From Dyadobacter psychrotolerans (GTDB lineage Bacteria > Bacteroidota > Bacteroidia > Cytophagales > Spirosomataceae): a stretch of 64,000 nucleotides of DNA. The position numbers were made by a program, and so were the translations under genes. Shown in pieces: positions 24,799 through 34,389 of the stretch (its first letter is position 1; each line of letters starts with the position of its first letter). The stretch is from contig NZ_SMFL01000003.1 in NCBI RefSeq assembly GCF_004349265.1, positions 62,001 through 126,000 of the forward strand, in the 5' to 3' direction. The notes beneath the pieces were generated by a model, which did no database searches, was not told where the DNA came from, and saw only the letters and a list, made by a program, of their open reading frames with translations.

Positions 24799-26829
24799 AT
24801 GAGCCTGTATAAAATTACACTTTCTTTTCTTTTTTTAGTTTCAACCGGCAATTATGTTGTCGGGCAGCAGATACTTTGGGCCAACAAAGTGCTTGGTTAT
24901 TCTTCCGAATCCCGTCCTGATCAGTATGGCAATGCGAACAGGTCTAAACAAATTCTTGGGGAACCAAATAAACTTCCGGCTTTTGGTAAAAGTCCCTGTG
25001 CCTGGTCACCGGCAGACCCGGACGGCAGAAGTGAAGAATGGATCAAAGTCGGATTTGAGAAAAGTGTTGCTTTAAAACAGGTTGCAATTGGAGAAAATTT
25101 TAATCCCGGATCCATTGCAAGGGTTTATGCATACGATGAAGATGGCAAAGAATATTTGATTTGGAAAAATAATCCCGCACCCGTGAACGTCGCCGGAAGA
25201 ATGCTTAATATTTTTCCTGAGCAAAAAGATATTAAGGCAAATGCTGTTAAAATTGTTTTACAGCCGGATAAGGTTCCTGGCTTCAATCAAGTTGACGCCA
25301 TTGCCATTTCAGATCAGACAAAACCCGTGGAAGCTGTAATTAATCTGGCAACAGGAGCCTCTGCATCGAAATTGGTAAAAGAAAACCTAGGATCGGCTGT
25401 TAATACTGCGGGCTTAGAATTAAATCCTGTTATTTCTCCTGATGGAAAGACGCTATATTTTACGAGAGAGGGACATCCGGAAAATATAGGAGGTGATTTA
25501 AAAACTCAGGATATATGGTACTCGACTTTGGGCAATAAGAACCAATGGGGCAAGGCAGTAAATATGGGCCCACCATTGAATAACAAGGAAAATAACGCTG
25601 TTATAAGTATATCATCCGATGGCAAAACCCTTTATTTGGTAAACCAGTACCGGGTTAATACACCTATGGCGTATGGATTGTCAGAATCGCTTTTTTCCAC
25701 AAACACCTGGACCTTCCCCAAAGATATTAATGTTGCAAATCCATATAACTTACAAGAAGGTATGGAGGTCTCTGTTTCTCCAAAAAGCAATGTAATGATA
25801 CTTGCCACTGAACGCCGGGATACAGAAGGAGACAAGGATCTTTACGTTTCTTTCCTTCAAAAGGATAACAACTGGTCGGAGCCACTAAATATGGGAAATG
25901 TACTTAATTCCGCAGATTATGATGGATCACCTTTTATTTCCCATGATAATCAAACTCTTTATTTTTCGTCAAGCGGTCACAGTGGCTATGGGCAAAGTGA
26001 TTTCTTTATGTCAAAACGGTTGGATGATACATGGACAAAATGGTCAAAACCGGTAAATCTGGGTCCAATAATTAATTCACCAAAATGGGATTTATACATT
26101 AGCATTCCTACTTCCGGAGAGACTGCTTATTTTAGTTCAATTGATAAATCACTTGGCTCATATGATATTTTTAAACTTGCTCTCCCAAAAGAACTAAAAC
26201 CAGATCCCATGGTGGTCGTTACGGGAAACGTAACCATTGCCGGAACAAACAGTCCTGTTCATTCAGATCTTGTTGCTGACATTAAAAAGAATAACACTGT
26301 GTTCACAACGGCTACTTTTGATCCCGAAACGGGCGATTACAGGATTTTACTTCCTGCCAAAGAAGTTTACAGACTTACCGCAAGCGAGAAGGGCTATTTC
26401 CCTGCAACAGAAGAAATTGATTTGTTAACCGACAGCGTTTTCACTACAATTAAAAAGAATCTGGTATTGCAGCCAATGAAAGCGGGGCAGCAGATCAGAT
26501 TAACTAATACTATTTTTCAACAAAGCAGTGCAGAAGTCAATGCCACGTCTTATCCGGAGCTCGACCGCATTGTGGCTGCCATGAACGAGTATCCTGCAAT
26601 GGAAATTCTCCTTGAAGGACATACCGATAATCAGGGCGACGTACAGAAGAATGTAAAACTATCGGAAGACCGTGTTCAGCAGGTAAAAAAATATCTTTTG
26701 TCCAAAGGTATCGCTGCAAGAAGAATACAAACCAAAGCATGGGGACCGGCCAAACCCATTGCCAGTAACCAAACCGAGCAAACCCGTCAGAAAAACCGGC
26801 GCGTTGAATTCACTATCCTGAAAATCTAG
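24799..26829 (+). CDS. PD40 beta-propeller protein with C-terminal OmpA domain
   Basis: I chose the ATG at 24799 (MSLYKITLSFLFLV), which begins the signal peptide; an upstream in-frame ATG at 24772 is possible. Order of domains: an N-terminal jelly-roll-like segment (about 25-170, AWSPADPDGRSEEWIKVGFE), WD40-like PD40 repeats (about 195-460, NPVISPDGKTLYFTREG, PFISHDNQTLYFSSSGHSG), a carboxypeptidase-regulatory-like segment, and an OmpA peptidoglycan-binding domain (about 560-677, EILLEGHTDNQGD, KNRRVEFTIL). It is predicted to be attached to the peptidoglycan at the outer membrane. PD40-OmpA proteins occur in gliding and secretion (PorE-like) systems, but no such genes are near. Confidence 0.88.
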   Translation: MSLYKITLSFLFLVSTGNYVVGQQILWANKVLGYSSESRPDQYGNANRSKQILGEPNKLPAFGKSPCAWSPADPDGRSEEWIKVGFEKSVALKQVAIGENFNPGSIARVYAYDEDGKEYLIWKNNPAPVNVAGRMLNIFPEQKDIKANAVKIVLQPDKVPGFNQVDAIAISDQTKPVEAVINLATGASASKLVKENLGSAVNTAGLELNPVISPDGKTLYFTREGHPENIGGDLKTQDIWYSTLGNKNQWGKAVNMGPPLNNKENNAVISISSDGKTLYLVNQYRVNTPMAYGLSESLFSTNTWTFPKDINVANPYNLQEGMEVSVSPKSNVMILATERRDTEGDKDLYVSFLQKDNNWSEPLNMGNVLNSADYDGSPFISHDNQTLYFSSSGHSGYGQSDFFMSKRLDDTWTKWSKPVNLGPIINSPKWDLYISIPTSGETAYFSSIDKSLGSYDIFKLALPKELKPDPMVVVTGNVTIAGTNSPVHSDLVADIKKNNTVFTTATFDPETGDYRILLPAKEVYRLTASEKGYFPATEEIDLLTDSVFTTIKKNLVLQPMKAGQQIRLTNTIFQQSSAEVNATSYPELDRIVAAMNEYPAMEILLEGHTDNQGDVQKNVKLSEDRVQQVKKYLLSKGIAARRIQTKAWGPAKPIASNQTEQTRQKNRRVEFTILKI

Positions 26830-26854
26830 AAACACCGCTTCACAATAAATTGCT

Positions 26855-26862
26855 TATTTTCG
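26855..26862 (+). promoter_or_regulatory. Probable -7 promoter box of the glycan-gene run
   Basis: TATTTTCG followed by CAAA matches TAnnTTTG at all but one base (C for T). It lies 60 bases before the GT39 start. Confidence 0.4.
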
Positions 26863-26922
26863 CAAAAATTCTTCGGTCATCTTAAAACTGACTTTGAATT
26901 TGCAGAGCAACTTTACCAGACA

Positions 26923-28791
26923 ATGACTCACACATCTACAACGGAAAATCGAAAAACCTGGTTTATACTTTTACTTATATTAATCGCAGGTTTTCTTCTG
27001 AGGCTTTATCATCTTGATTCTTACAGCATTTTCTTTGATGAGAAAAGCACAATGGTTGTAAGTCAGGGAATTGTACTGGAAGGGGCCAATCAGAAAGAAG
27101 CTTTTTCAACGATAAAAGTATCTGCACGGGAATTCTGGAAGGCACCGTTGCCGGCCCCGCATCAGGCTCCTAAAATGTTATATTCCTTTACTTATCAGGA
27201 GCACTTTACACCCAAAGCATTTACTCCAAAAGAATTCTGGTCTCCTAAACACATTGCTGACTACTACGAAGCAATGACCAGAAGTGATATTGGCAACAGT
27301 CCGTTTTATTATCTGCTGCTTCACTACTGGCTGGAAGTATTCGGCATTTCCGATTTCACATCCCGCCTGTTTTCCGTTTTTTTTAGCGTGTTGATTATCG
27401 GGCTCACCTACAAATTTGCCAAACGCTTTTTTTCCGTAAATACCGGTTTGATTGCAGCAGCGATTGTAGCCATCGAACCGTTTTTTATCGCATACAGTCA
27501 TCAGGCAAGAAATTACTCGCTTACCTTTTTCCTGACTTTGCTGGCTACCTATCTTTTTTTACGGATTATTGAAGGCAGTAAAACAAAACGAAATAATTCT
27601 GGATTATATCTGGGCTATATTTTATCGGCAGGCCTCGGACTGCTCAGTCACTTTCTTGTAATTGTCGTTCTGGCGGTGCATGGACTTTATGCGCTTTTCT
27701 TTTTACGATCTTTTGCAGGATGGATAAAAATGGCAGTTTCAGCCATTGCCGCTTTATCAGGACTTACCTGGTGGTTGCTTTACGGAGGCGGGCAATACAC
27801 ACTATATTCTTTAAACCATCAGGCAGCGGAGTATAAAAGGTTTGCAGCAACAAGCCCTGGCAACAATCCATTCGGCGTTTTTCCGGCCACTTTTTTCTAC
27901 ATTTATCAAAAATCCCTGCCTATCTTTTCCGATCTGCTGATCTTTACAAACGGCATGGCGGATTCACTTCCTGGCAAACGAAATTTCATTGTTTCCGTCC
28001 TGGTTGGTATTTTGCTGACGGTCTGGTACAGGTTCAGGGACCGTATAAAACTTCCAGCGCTGGTTATTACGGGAATGCCTTTTGTTATTGTTCTTATAAG
28101 CGCCGTTATCTACACAAGTAATAAACTGCAATTCTGCGTTTTATCCATTGTCATTTTTACTATGTCATTTTTATACGACATCCATAGGAATGCTGATAAA
28201 ATGAAGCGCAAAAGATTGTGGCTGCTCTACATGATGGCCGTTATTCCAACGTCGTTTCTTATCCTGATGGCAATAAAAGGCGGACATACAAATAGTATTC
28301 AGCAGCGTTACTCAGGTTTTTCATTTCCTTATGTGATCATTTTGGTTAGTTTGCTGCTTCAATATGTGTACTCATTAAGATCTGAGATTAAATATTTGAT
28401 CTTCTTTTTCCTAGTTGTTCAATCTTATTTTGTGGCTCAGCGTTTGCAGGAATTTTACGAAGACCGATCGTTGAAATACGGTGGGTTTGTAAAACCAAGA
28501 GTACCCAATCCTTACGAAAAAGCAGCATTAAAAATCAGGGAAATATATCATCCTGGCGATACCATTTTATACCCCGCCTTTAAGCTTCAAATCTTATCAG
28601 AAATGGACCGTACCTATTTGCCTTACTCCATACAGGATGCGCAGCTTACAAATTTGTACCTGCCTAAAACTGCAAATTATGTTCAGGTAATGGATACAAC
28701 TCAGGTTGACCGAATATTAATTAAACGTAATACAGAAAACGATACCCTGGAAATCATCAACTTAAAGGGTTTACGCTACGGCTCCCAATAG
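26923..28791 (+). CDS. GT39/ArnT-like polyprenol-phosphate sugar transferase
   Basis: This is an integral GT-C glycosyltransferase of 622 residues. The first membrane helix (WFILLLILIAGFLLRLYHL) is followed by SYSIFFDEKSTMVVSQG, in which the DE pair near residues 38-40 is the GT39-type catalytic motif. About ten further helices follow and a soluble C-terminal part begins at about 530 (YHPGDTILYPAF). These enzymes transfer a sugar from a polyprenyl-phosphate donor to lipid, protein or polysaccharide in the periplasm. It opens a tightly spaced plus-strand gene run, and the donor may be made by the GT2 proteins of this window. The acceptor is unknown. Confidence 0.85.
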   Translation: MTHTSTTENRKTWFILLLILIAGFLLRLYHLDSYSIFFDEKSTMVVSQGIVLEGANQKEAFSTIKVSAREFWKAPLPAPHQAPKMLYSFTYQEHFTPKAFTPKEFWSPKHIADYYEAMTRSDIGNSPFYYLLLHYWLEVFGISDFTSRLFSVFFSVLIIGLTYKFAKRFFSVNTGLIAAAIVAIEPFFIAYSHQARNYSLTFFLTLLATYLFLRIIEGSKTKRNNSGLYLGYILSAGLGLLSHFLVIVVLAVHGLYALFFLRSFAGWIKMAVSAIAALSGLTWWLLYGGGQYTLYSLNHQAAEYKRFAATSPGNNPFGVFPATFFYIYQKSLPIFSDLLIFTNGMADSLPGKRNFIVSVLVGILLTVWYRFRDRIKLPALVITGMPFVIVLISAVIYTSNKLQFCVLSIVIFTMSFLYDIHRNADKMKRKRLWLLYMMAVIPTSFLILMAIKGGHTNSIQQRYSGFSFPYVIILVSLLLQYVYSLRSEIKYLIFFFLVVQSYFVAQRLQEFYEDRSLKYGGFVKPRVPNPYEKAALKIREIYHPGDTILYPAFKLQILSEMDRTYLPYSIQDAQLTNLYLPKTANYVQVMDTTQVDRILIKRNTENDTLEIINLKGLRYGSQ

Positions 28792-28926
28792 CAGAAGTGA
28801 CTTCCCAAAGCACATCCGGCAAATAAGAATTCGTATATTGCCGACTTATTTGTACCATTAAAGTTGTTACTTTACCATATTTTAGTAGTACAAAACAGCA
28901 ACTACATCAGCACATCAACATACGCA

Positions 28927-29760
28927 ATGGCGATGACCATAGAAGAAATATTGAACGATCCCAGACAATTAAGCGGCGATCTGCGGCTTAAAATACTGGG
29001 TTTATACCATCAGGCCAATGCCGGACATATCGGCTGTTCACTTAGCTGTATTGATCTGATGATAGCGGTTCTTTTCCTGAATAAATCTGCCGACGATACC
29101 TTCATTTTATCCAAAGGACATGCCGCTGCCGCATTATATGCCTGCCTTAATATATTGGGTGAAATATCAGATGAAGAGTTGGCTACATTTTATATGGATG
29201 GTACCACATTGCCTGCTCATCCGGCTCCGCGCCAGTATAAAAGTATTCCTTTTGCAACCGGTTCGCTTGGACATGGGCTTCCAATAGCAACCGGAATTGC
29301 CCATGCGGCTAAAATTGGTGATGAAGAAAGTTATTCATTCGCCTTGCTCTCAGACGGAGAAACCAATGAAGGAACCACCTGGGAAGCTGCACACTACGCC
29401 ATTCAGAATCAACTTGATAACCTGTTTATGATTGTCGATAAAAATGGTTTGCAGGGATTTGATTTTACTGATAAAGTTCTGGGAGAGACGGCATCTGTTG
29501 AAAAATGGAAAGCGATCGGGTTTGAAACAGTCGAAGTAGACGGTCACAATATTCTTTCAATCAACGAGGTTATACAGGAACTGAAAACGCATAAAAACGG
29601 ATTGCCCAAGGCGATTATCGCTCAAACGGTAAAAGGAAAGGGAGTTTCTTACATGGAAAATAAACTGGAATGGCATTACCTGCCAATGAATCCGGAACAA
29701 TTTCAACAGGCTACTCTGGAAGTAAAAGAACGCTATCTTAATGAATTAACGAATGCTTGA
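28927..29760 (+). CDS. Transketolase N-terminal subunit (TPP-binding half)
   Basis: I chose the ATG at 28927 (MAMTIEEILNDP); an earlier ATG at 28864 would add 21 residues that do not fit the family. The 277-residue protein has the TPP-binding half of a split transketolase: ANAGHIGCSLSCID, FILSKGHAAAALYACL, GSLGHGLPIATGIAHA and LLSDGETNEGTTWEAAHYA. Split forms are known in Archaea, Actinobacteria and in sugar-biosynthesis clusters. It overlaps the next gene by eight bases. The partner half is at 31.8 kb, with an epimerase-GT2 fusion gene in between, so this is probably not the central-carbon enzyme but a pathway-specific one. Confidence 0.88.
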   Translation: MAMTIEEILNDPRQLSGDLRLKILGLYHQANAGHIGCSLSCIDLMIAVLFLNKSADDTFILSKGHAAAALYACLNILGEISDEELATFYMDGTTLPAHPAPRQYKSIPFATGSLGHGLPIATGIAHAAKIGDEESYSFALLSDGETNEGTTWEAAHYAIQNQLDNLFMIVDKNGLQGFDFTDKVLGETASVEKWKAIGFETVEVDGHNILSINEVIQELKTHKNGLPKAIIAQTVKGKGVSYMENKLEWHYLPMNPEQFQQATLEVKERYLNELTNA

Positions 29761-31747
29761 TCAGTTACCGGTCTACCAGGAAAAAATAAGAAATCTCAAA
29801 GGACCTATTTTTGTTTTCGGCGCAAGTGGTTTCATCGGCGCCAATCTTTTCAATGATATTTTCAAAATCCGAAAAGATTGTTACGCACTTACACACGATG
29901 CAACCAAAGCATGGCGGTTGAAACTTTTGAATGTGCCTTTTGAAAATATCATTCACTGCGACATTCTTTCAAATAACTCTGTATCGGAGGTCTTTGAAAA
30001 GTACAAACCTCAAACAATATTTAATCTCGCTGCTTACGGAGCGTACAGCAAACAAAGCAATGTAAACCTGACTTACGAAACCAACGTAATCGGGACGGTG
30101 AACATTCTTCAGAACTGTACCCGTGAGATGGTTTATATCCATGCCGGAAGCAGCTCGGAATATGGTTTCAATTGCACTTCTCCAAAAGAAACAGATCGTG
30201 TAGAACCAAATAGTCACTATGCCGTCTCCAAGGTATCGGCAGCATATTTACTCGAATATTATGCAAGGCTATTCGATTTAAAAACGCTGAATCTCAGGCT
30301 ATATTCCATTTATGGATATTGGGAAGAACCGGACAGACTCATGCCAAAAGTGATTGAAAGTGCAAGAAAAAAGCAATTGCCATCACTTGTTTCACCGGAT
30401 ATCAGCCGCGACTTTGTTTTTATTGAAGATTGCGTGGAAGCCTTTTTGGATGCTGCACTTAAAATTAATAGTGAAACCTCAGGAAGATCTTATAACATTG
30501 CCACCGGGAGGAAGACCACAATTGGTGATTTGGTTGAGACCTCAAGAAGTACCTTTTCAATTCCACAGGAACCACAGTGGGGAAGCATGTCCAACCGGAA
30601 GTGGGACCTGGCAGACTGGTTTGGAGATCCGACAGCTTTTGAAACGGATTTTGGATGGAAAGCAAAAACTTCTCTGGAAACAGGTTTGTCTAAAACCAAA
30701 CAGTGGCAGGAAGCGGTTAACTACGAAGAAACGATTATTCCGGCCTTTGAAAACCCAAAACTAAATCCGGTCATAACGGCTATAATTGCCTGCTACAAAG
30801 ATGCACAGGCGATTCCGTTTATGTACGAAAGGCTGGTTAAAACTTTCAATGAATTAAAAGTACGGTACGAAATCATCTTTGTAAACGACAGTTCTCCTGA
30901 TAATCAGGAAGACGTGATCAATAAAATTTGTGATAAAGACCCTAATGTAGTTGGCATCAGCCATTCTCGTAACTTTGGTTCACAATCCGCATTTTTGAGC
31001 GGAATGGAAATTGCTACCGGCGATTGTGTGGTGTTGATGGATGGCGACTTACAAGATCCGCCGGAAATTATCCCCGCCTTTTACGAAAAGTGGATGGACG
31101 GAAACGATGTAGTTTACGGCGTTCGTGTGCAACGTGAAATGAAACCACATATTCACTTTTTTTACAAAACATTTTATAAGATTTTTCAAAGCCTGAGTTA
31201 TATTCCGATCCCCCGCGATGCCGGAGACTTTTCCATGATCGACAGGAAAGTTGTTAAAGAACTAGTGGATTTACCTGAAACTGAGCAGTTCCTGCGCGGC
31301 CTTCGCGCCTGGGTGGGTTTCAAACAGACCGGTGTACCATATGTCAGACCGGAACGCATGTTTGGTGTTTCGACCAATAACTGGACAAAGAACATCTGGT
31401 GGGCAAAAAAAGCAATATTCTCATTCAGTTTTGCCCCTCTTGAACTGATGAGTTACGCAGGATTCGGGTTGACGGGTTTATCGATACTGGGAATTATCTG
31501 GCAGATAATGGCCAAATTCATTTTCTTCCCTGATACACCTCGCGGTATAAGTACAGTCATCGTTCTGGTAACATTTTTTGGCGGACTTACCATACTGGGA
31601 ATTTCATTCTTGGGAGAATACATCACAAAGATTTTTGAAGAAACAAAAAAACGACCGAAATACATCCGGACACGTATCAGACGAGGATCCAAATCATACA
31701 AAACGGCTGATGAAATACGAACGCTGGTAAAACAGCTGAGAAAGTGA
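29753..31747 (+). CDS. Fusion of NAD-dependent epimerase/dehydratase and GT2 glycosyltransferase
   Basis: Residues about 15-320 are an extended short-chain dehydrogenase of the sugar epimerase type: IFVFGASGFIGANLF (GxxGxxG), SSSEYG and the catalytic SHYAVSKVSAAYLLEYY (YxxxK). Residues about 338-570 are a GT2 domain (ITAIIACYKDAQ, FVNDSSPDNQED, VLMDGDLQDPPEIIPAF), followed by two C-terminal helices (GLSILGIIWQIMAKFIFF, LGISFLGEYI) as in ArnC/DPM1 enzymes. The enzyme may alter a nucleotide sugar and then load it on undecaprenyl phosphate. The fusion, located between two transketolase halves, is unusual. It starts eight bases before the upstream stop. Confidence 0.88.
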   Translation: MLDQLPVYQEKIRNLKGPIFVFGASGFIGANLFNDIFKIRKDCYALTHDATKAWRLKLLNVPFENIIHCDILSNNSVSEVFEKYKPQTIFNLAAYGAYSKQSNVNLTYETNVIGTVNILQNCTREMVYIHAGSSSEYGFNCTSPKETDRVEPNSHYAVSKVSAAYLLEYYARLFDLKTLNLRLYSIYGYWEEPDRLMPKVIESARKKQLPSLVSPDISRDFVFIEDCVEAFLDAALKINSETSGRSYNIATGRKTTIGDLVETSRSTFSIPQEPQWGSMSNRKWDLADWFGDPTAFETDFGWKAKTSLETGLSKTKQWQEAVNYEETIIPAFENPKLNPVITAIIACYKDAQAIPFMYERLVKTFNELKVRYEIIFVNDSSPDNQEDVINKICDKDPNVVGISHSRNFGSQSAFLSGMEIATGDCVVLMDGDLQDPPEIIPAFYEKWMDGNDVVYGVRVQREMKPHIHFFYKTFYKIFQSLSYIPIPRDAGDFSMIDRKVVKELVDLPETEQFLRGLRAWVGFKQTGVPYVRPERMFGVSTNNWTKNIWWAKKAIFSFSFAPLELMSYAGFGLTGLSILGIIWQIMAKFIFFPDTPRGISTVIVLVTFFGGLTILGISFLGEYITKIFEETKKRPKYIRTRIRRGSKSYKTADEIRTLVKQLRK

Positions 31748-31775
31748 TACTTCATTTCCTATAGGCCATAAAAAA

Positions 31776-32696
31776 ATGAGAAAAGAATTTTCAAATGCGA
31801 TGGAACAGCTGGCAATAGAAGATGATTCTATTGTCTTCATCACCGGTGACCTGGGATACAATGCCCTGGAAAACCTGAAAGCCAAATTAGGAAAGCGGTT
31901 TATAAATGCAGGTGTTGCCGAACAGAATATGGTTGGTGTCGCTGCCGGTTTTGCTCACAAAGGGTATAAGGTGTTTTGCTATAGTATTGCGCCATTCATT
32001 GTTTATCGCTGTCTTGAGCAATTCCGTAATGATGTCTGTTTCAATAATTTACCTGTTTTTTTAGTAGGAAACGGAGGAGGTTATGGCTACGGAATCATGG
32101 GAAGCAGCCATCATACCCTGGAAGATATTGCGTGTCTGAGCGGTCTTCAGAACGCCAATGTATGGGTACCCGCTTTTGCAGATGAGGTAGAGCCTGTTCT
32201 TCAGCAAATTACAAAAGATGCAAGACCAGCTTATCTCAGACTTGGTGCCGGTAAAACAACACCGGATCACGCTTATCAAACGGGATCGTTTAAAGTGATT
32301 CATAAAGGTTTGAATGCGGAAACAACTGTTTTTGCTCTTGGTCCTGTTGCTAATAACGTTTTATCAGCATTATCCATAGCTGGTGAGCTTGCAGAAAAAG
32401 TCAACGTAATTACCGCCTTACGCTTCCCATTAAAAATGGAAGCAGATTTGCTTGAAATTGTGAAAAATGCACCAAACATTCTGGTAGCGGAAGAACATAT
32501 CGGTACCGGCGGACTTGCACAACAACTGTCCGTACAGCTTATGGAAAAGGGCGTTTTCCCAAATTCTTTCAAAAGTCTGAAAGCTGAAGGTTACCCGAAC
32601 GGAAGATATGGCAGCCAGTCGTACCATCAAAAACTCTCCGGTTTGGATCCTGATTCAATTATTTCGCATATCAACCAACTTTTGATTCCGGCATGA
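31776..32696 (+). CDS. Transketolase C-terminal subunit
   Basis: This 306-residue protein has the pyrimidine-binding half and the C-terminal domain of transketolase: FITGDLGYNALENLK, RFINAGVAEQNMVGVAAGFA (containing the catalytic Glu of AEQ), GYGIMGSSHHTLEDIACL and the C-terminal TKC domain (ALRFPLKMEADLL, LVAEEHIGTGGLAQQL). It should pair with the 277-residue half upstream to make one active heterotetramer. Its stop overlaps the next start by four bases (ATGA). Confidence 0.88.
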   Translation: MRKEFSNAMEQLAIEDDSIVFITGDLGYNALENLKAKLGKRFINAGVAEQNMVGVAAGFAHKGYKVFCYSIAPFIVYRCLEQFRNDVCFNNLPVFLVGNGGGYGYGIMGSSHHTLEDIACLSGLQNANVWVPAFADEVEPVLQQITKDARPAYLRLGAGKTTPDHAYQTGSFKVIHKGLNAETTVFALGPVANNVLSALSIAGELAEKVNVITALRFPLKMEADLLEIVKNAPNILVAEEHIGTGGLAQQLSVQLMEKGVFPNSFKSLKAEGYPNGRYGSQSYHQKLSGLDPDSIISHINQLLIPA

Positions 32697-34387
32697 CAAA
32701 AGGAGCTTTGCGCTTATTTATCATCCTGATCATTTTGGTCCCTGTCGGCATCTATTTTGTGGCCTGGGATTATTATGCCATAAATATTCCGAAATGGGAC
32801 GATCATCCGCTTAAAGGTTTCATTGTCAATTTTGCCACAGCAGACAACTGGAAAGATAAAATCTCAATACTCTATAAGCAGCACAATGAACACCGCATTG
32901 CGATTACAAGACTTATTTCCTGGATAGACTTTTCGCTCTTCGGAACGCTTAATTACCGGCATCTGATGCTGGCCGGCAATTTGCTGTTACTGGGAATTTT
33001 ACCCTTGTGGCATATTCTGCTAAAAAACAATAAAAAGCCGCTTTTTGCGCTTGTCCCGGTACCCTTCATCCTGCTTACGCTGGGAATGTGGGAAAATATG
33101 TATTGGGGAATGGCTTCTATCCAGAATTTTGGTGTTGTAACCTTTGCTGTCTGGACCATTTATTTATGCGTGAATCCCAAGAACTGGCTTTTTGCGCTTT
33201 CAATACCGGTGGCTTTGTTAACAGTATCCACAAGTCCTAATGGCTTTTTCGTATTCCCGATTGGAGCCCTTCTTATTTTTCTTACCGGAAACAGGAAACG
33301 CCTGGCACTTTTTCTTGCAACAGCCGCCGCCGCGATATTTTTATATTTTCATTCCTACACCAGAGTTGAATCTAATCCGGTGGCCAAGGCCTCTGTTTTA
33401 CAGATCATCAAAGGTTACATGGCGTTTTTGGGCTCATTTGCCGAGTCCTTCCCGGTTCTCGATAATTTCCGGGTTTGTTTCCTTCTTGGAACGGTCTTAT
33501 TTTTGGTTGCCGTTTCTATTGCCTCCACTACACTTTTCAGAATCATCAGAAATAAATATCCTGTCAGGTTTGAAAAGATTACGGACCTTTTTTGTCTCGG
33601 AACGATTCTCTTTATTTTGGGTACCGCTTTGATTGTAACTTACAGTCGTGCTGGTTTTGGAATTGAAGGCTTAATTACCAGCAAATACAAAATTTATTCA
33701 GTGTTACTGTTGATCGTTGCTTATCTGTATGTGGTTATTCCGATACGCGGCAGCTTTTTATCTCCTTACATCACTGCAATCGTGTTTTTTGCGATTTTAT
33801 TTAATGTGTTTAACTACCATTATCATCTTGTGGACGCCTATAATCTTCGCAAGATGCTAATTTCCGAACAGTTCAACTGGACTTACAAGGACAAAAGCCT
33901 GAGGCCTGCTGATGACAGTACCTTCGCCGGCAGAGTTGTTGCCAAAACACCGGTAATTTACGACAATTGGCTGCCGTTAATCTCCATCGCAGAAAGGCAA
34001 ACCTACGCAGGAAGCTCCCGTGGCCTTATTCAGTTATACGATAAAACAACTTTTACTAAAGGAGAGAAATCTTTTAAAGTTGAAAATGCAACCTTTACCA
34101 GTCAGCGTTTGCAGGACAGTGGTATTTATATTCTTTTTAAGTCAAAAGACAGGTTTTATATTTTTGAGGCATCACGCACACGTAACAAGAGCCGCAAACA
34201 ATTGTTTTTAAAACAATACTACTTTGCACCCGGATTTCATGCGGATATACCCTTTTCCAAAATGGATCAGGGAATCTACAATGTAGCACTGATCAGGCAG
34301 GAAGGAGATCAAACAGGAATTCTTTTTAAAAATCAGAAAGTAGTAATTCCTGAAACAAAAGAGAATAAAGTAAAAGTAAACTGGTAA
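32693..34387 (+). CDS. Polytopic membrane protein of unknown family, GT-C-like
   Basis: The protein has 564 residues and about ten membrane helices in the first 410, then a soluble C-terminal part (about 420-564). I do not recognise a named family. After the first helix it has NIPKWDDHPLKGF (D-D near residues 37-38) and then NEHRIAITRLISW, which look like the acidic loop motifs of GT-C glycosyltransferases. This and its place in the gene run suggest a lipid-linked-sugar transferase or polymerase, by inference only. It overlaps the transketolase C half by four bases and is two bases from the acyltransferase gene. Confidence 0.65.
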   Translation: MTKGALRLFIILIILVPVGIYFVAWDYYAINIPKWDDHPLKGFIVNFATADNWKDKISILYKQHNEHRIAITRLISWIDFSLFGTLNYRHLMLAGNLLLLGILPLWHILLKNNKKPLFALVPVPFILLTLGMWENMYWGMASIQNFGVVTFAVWTIYLCVNPKNWLFALSIPVALLTVSTSPNGFFVFPIGALLIFLTGNRKRLALFLATAAAAIFLYFHSYTRVESNPVAKASVLQIIKGYMAFLGSFAESFPVLDNFRVCFLLGTVLFLVAVSIASTTLFRIIRNKYPVRFEKITDLFCLGTILFILGTALIVTYSRAGFGIEGLITSKYKIYSVLLLIVAYLYVVIPIRGSFLSPYITAIVFFAILFNVFNYHYHLVDAYNLRKMLISEQFNWTYKDKSLRPADDSTFAGRVVAKTPVIYDNWLPLISIAERQTYAGSSRGLIQLYDKTTFTKGEKSFKVENATFTSQRLQDSGIYILFKSKDRFYIFEASRTRNKSRKQLFLKQYYFAPGFHADIPFSKMDQGIYNVALIRQEGDQTGILFKNQKVVIPETKENKVKVNW

Positions 34388-34389
34388 CT

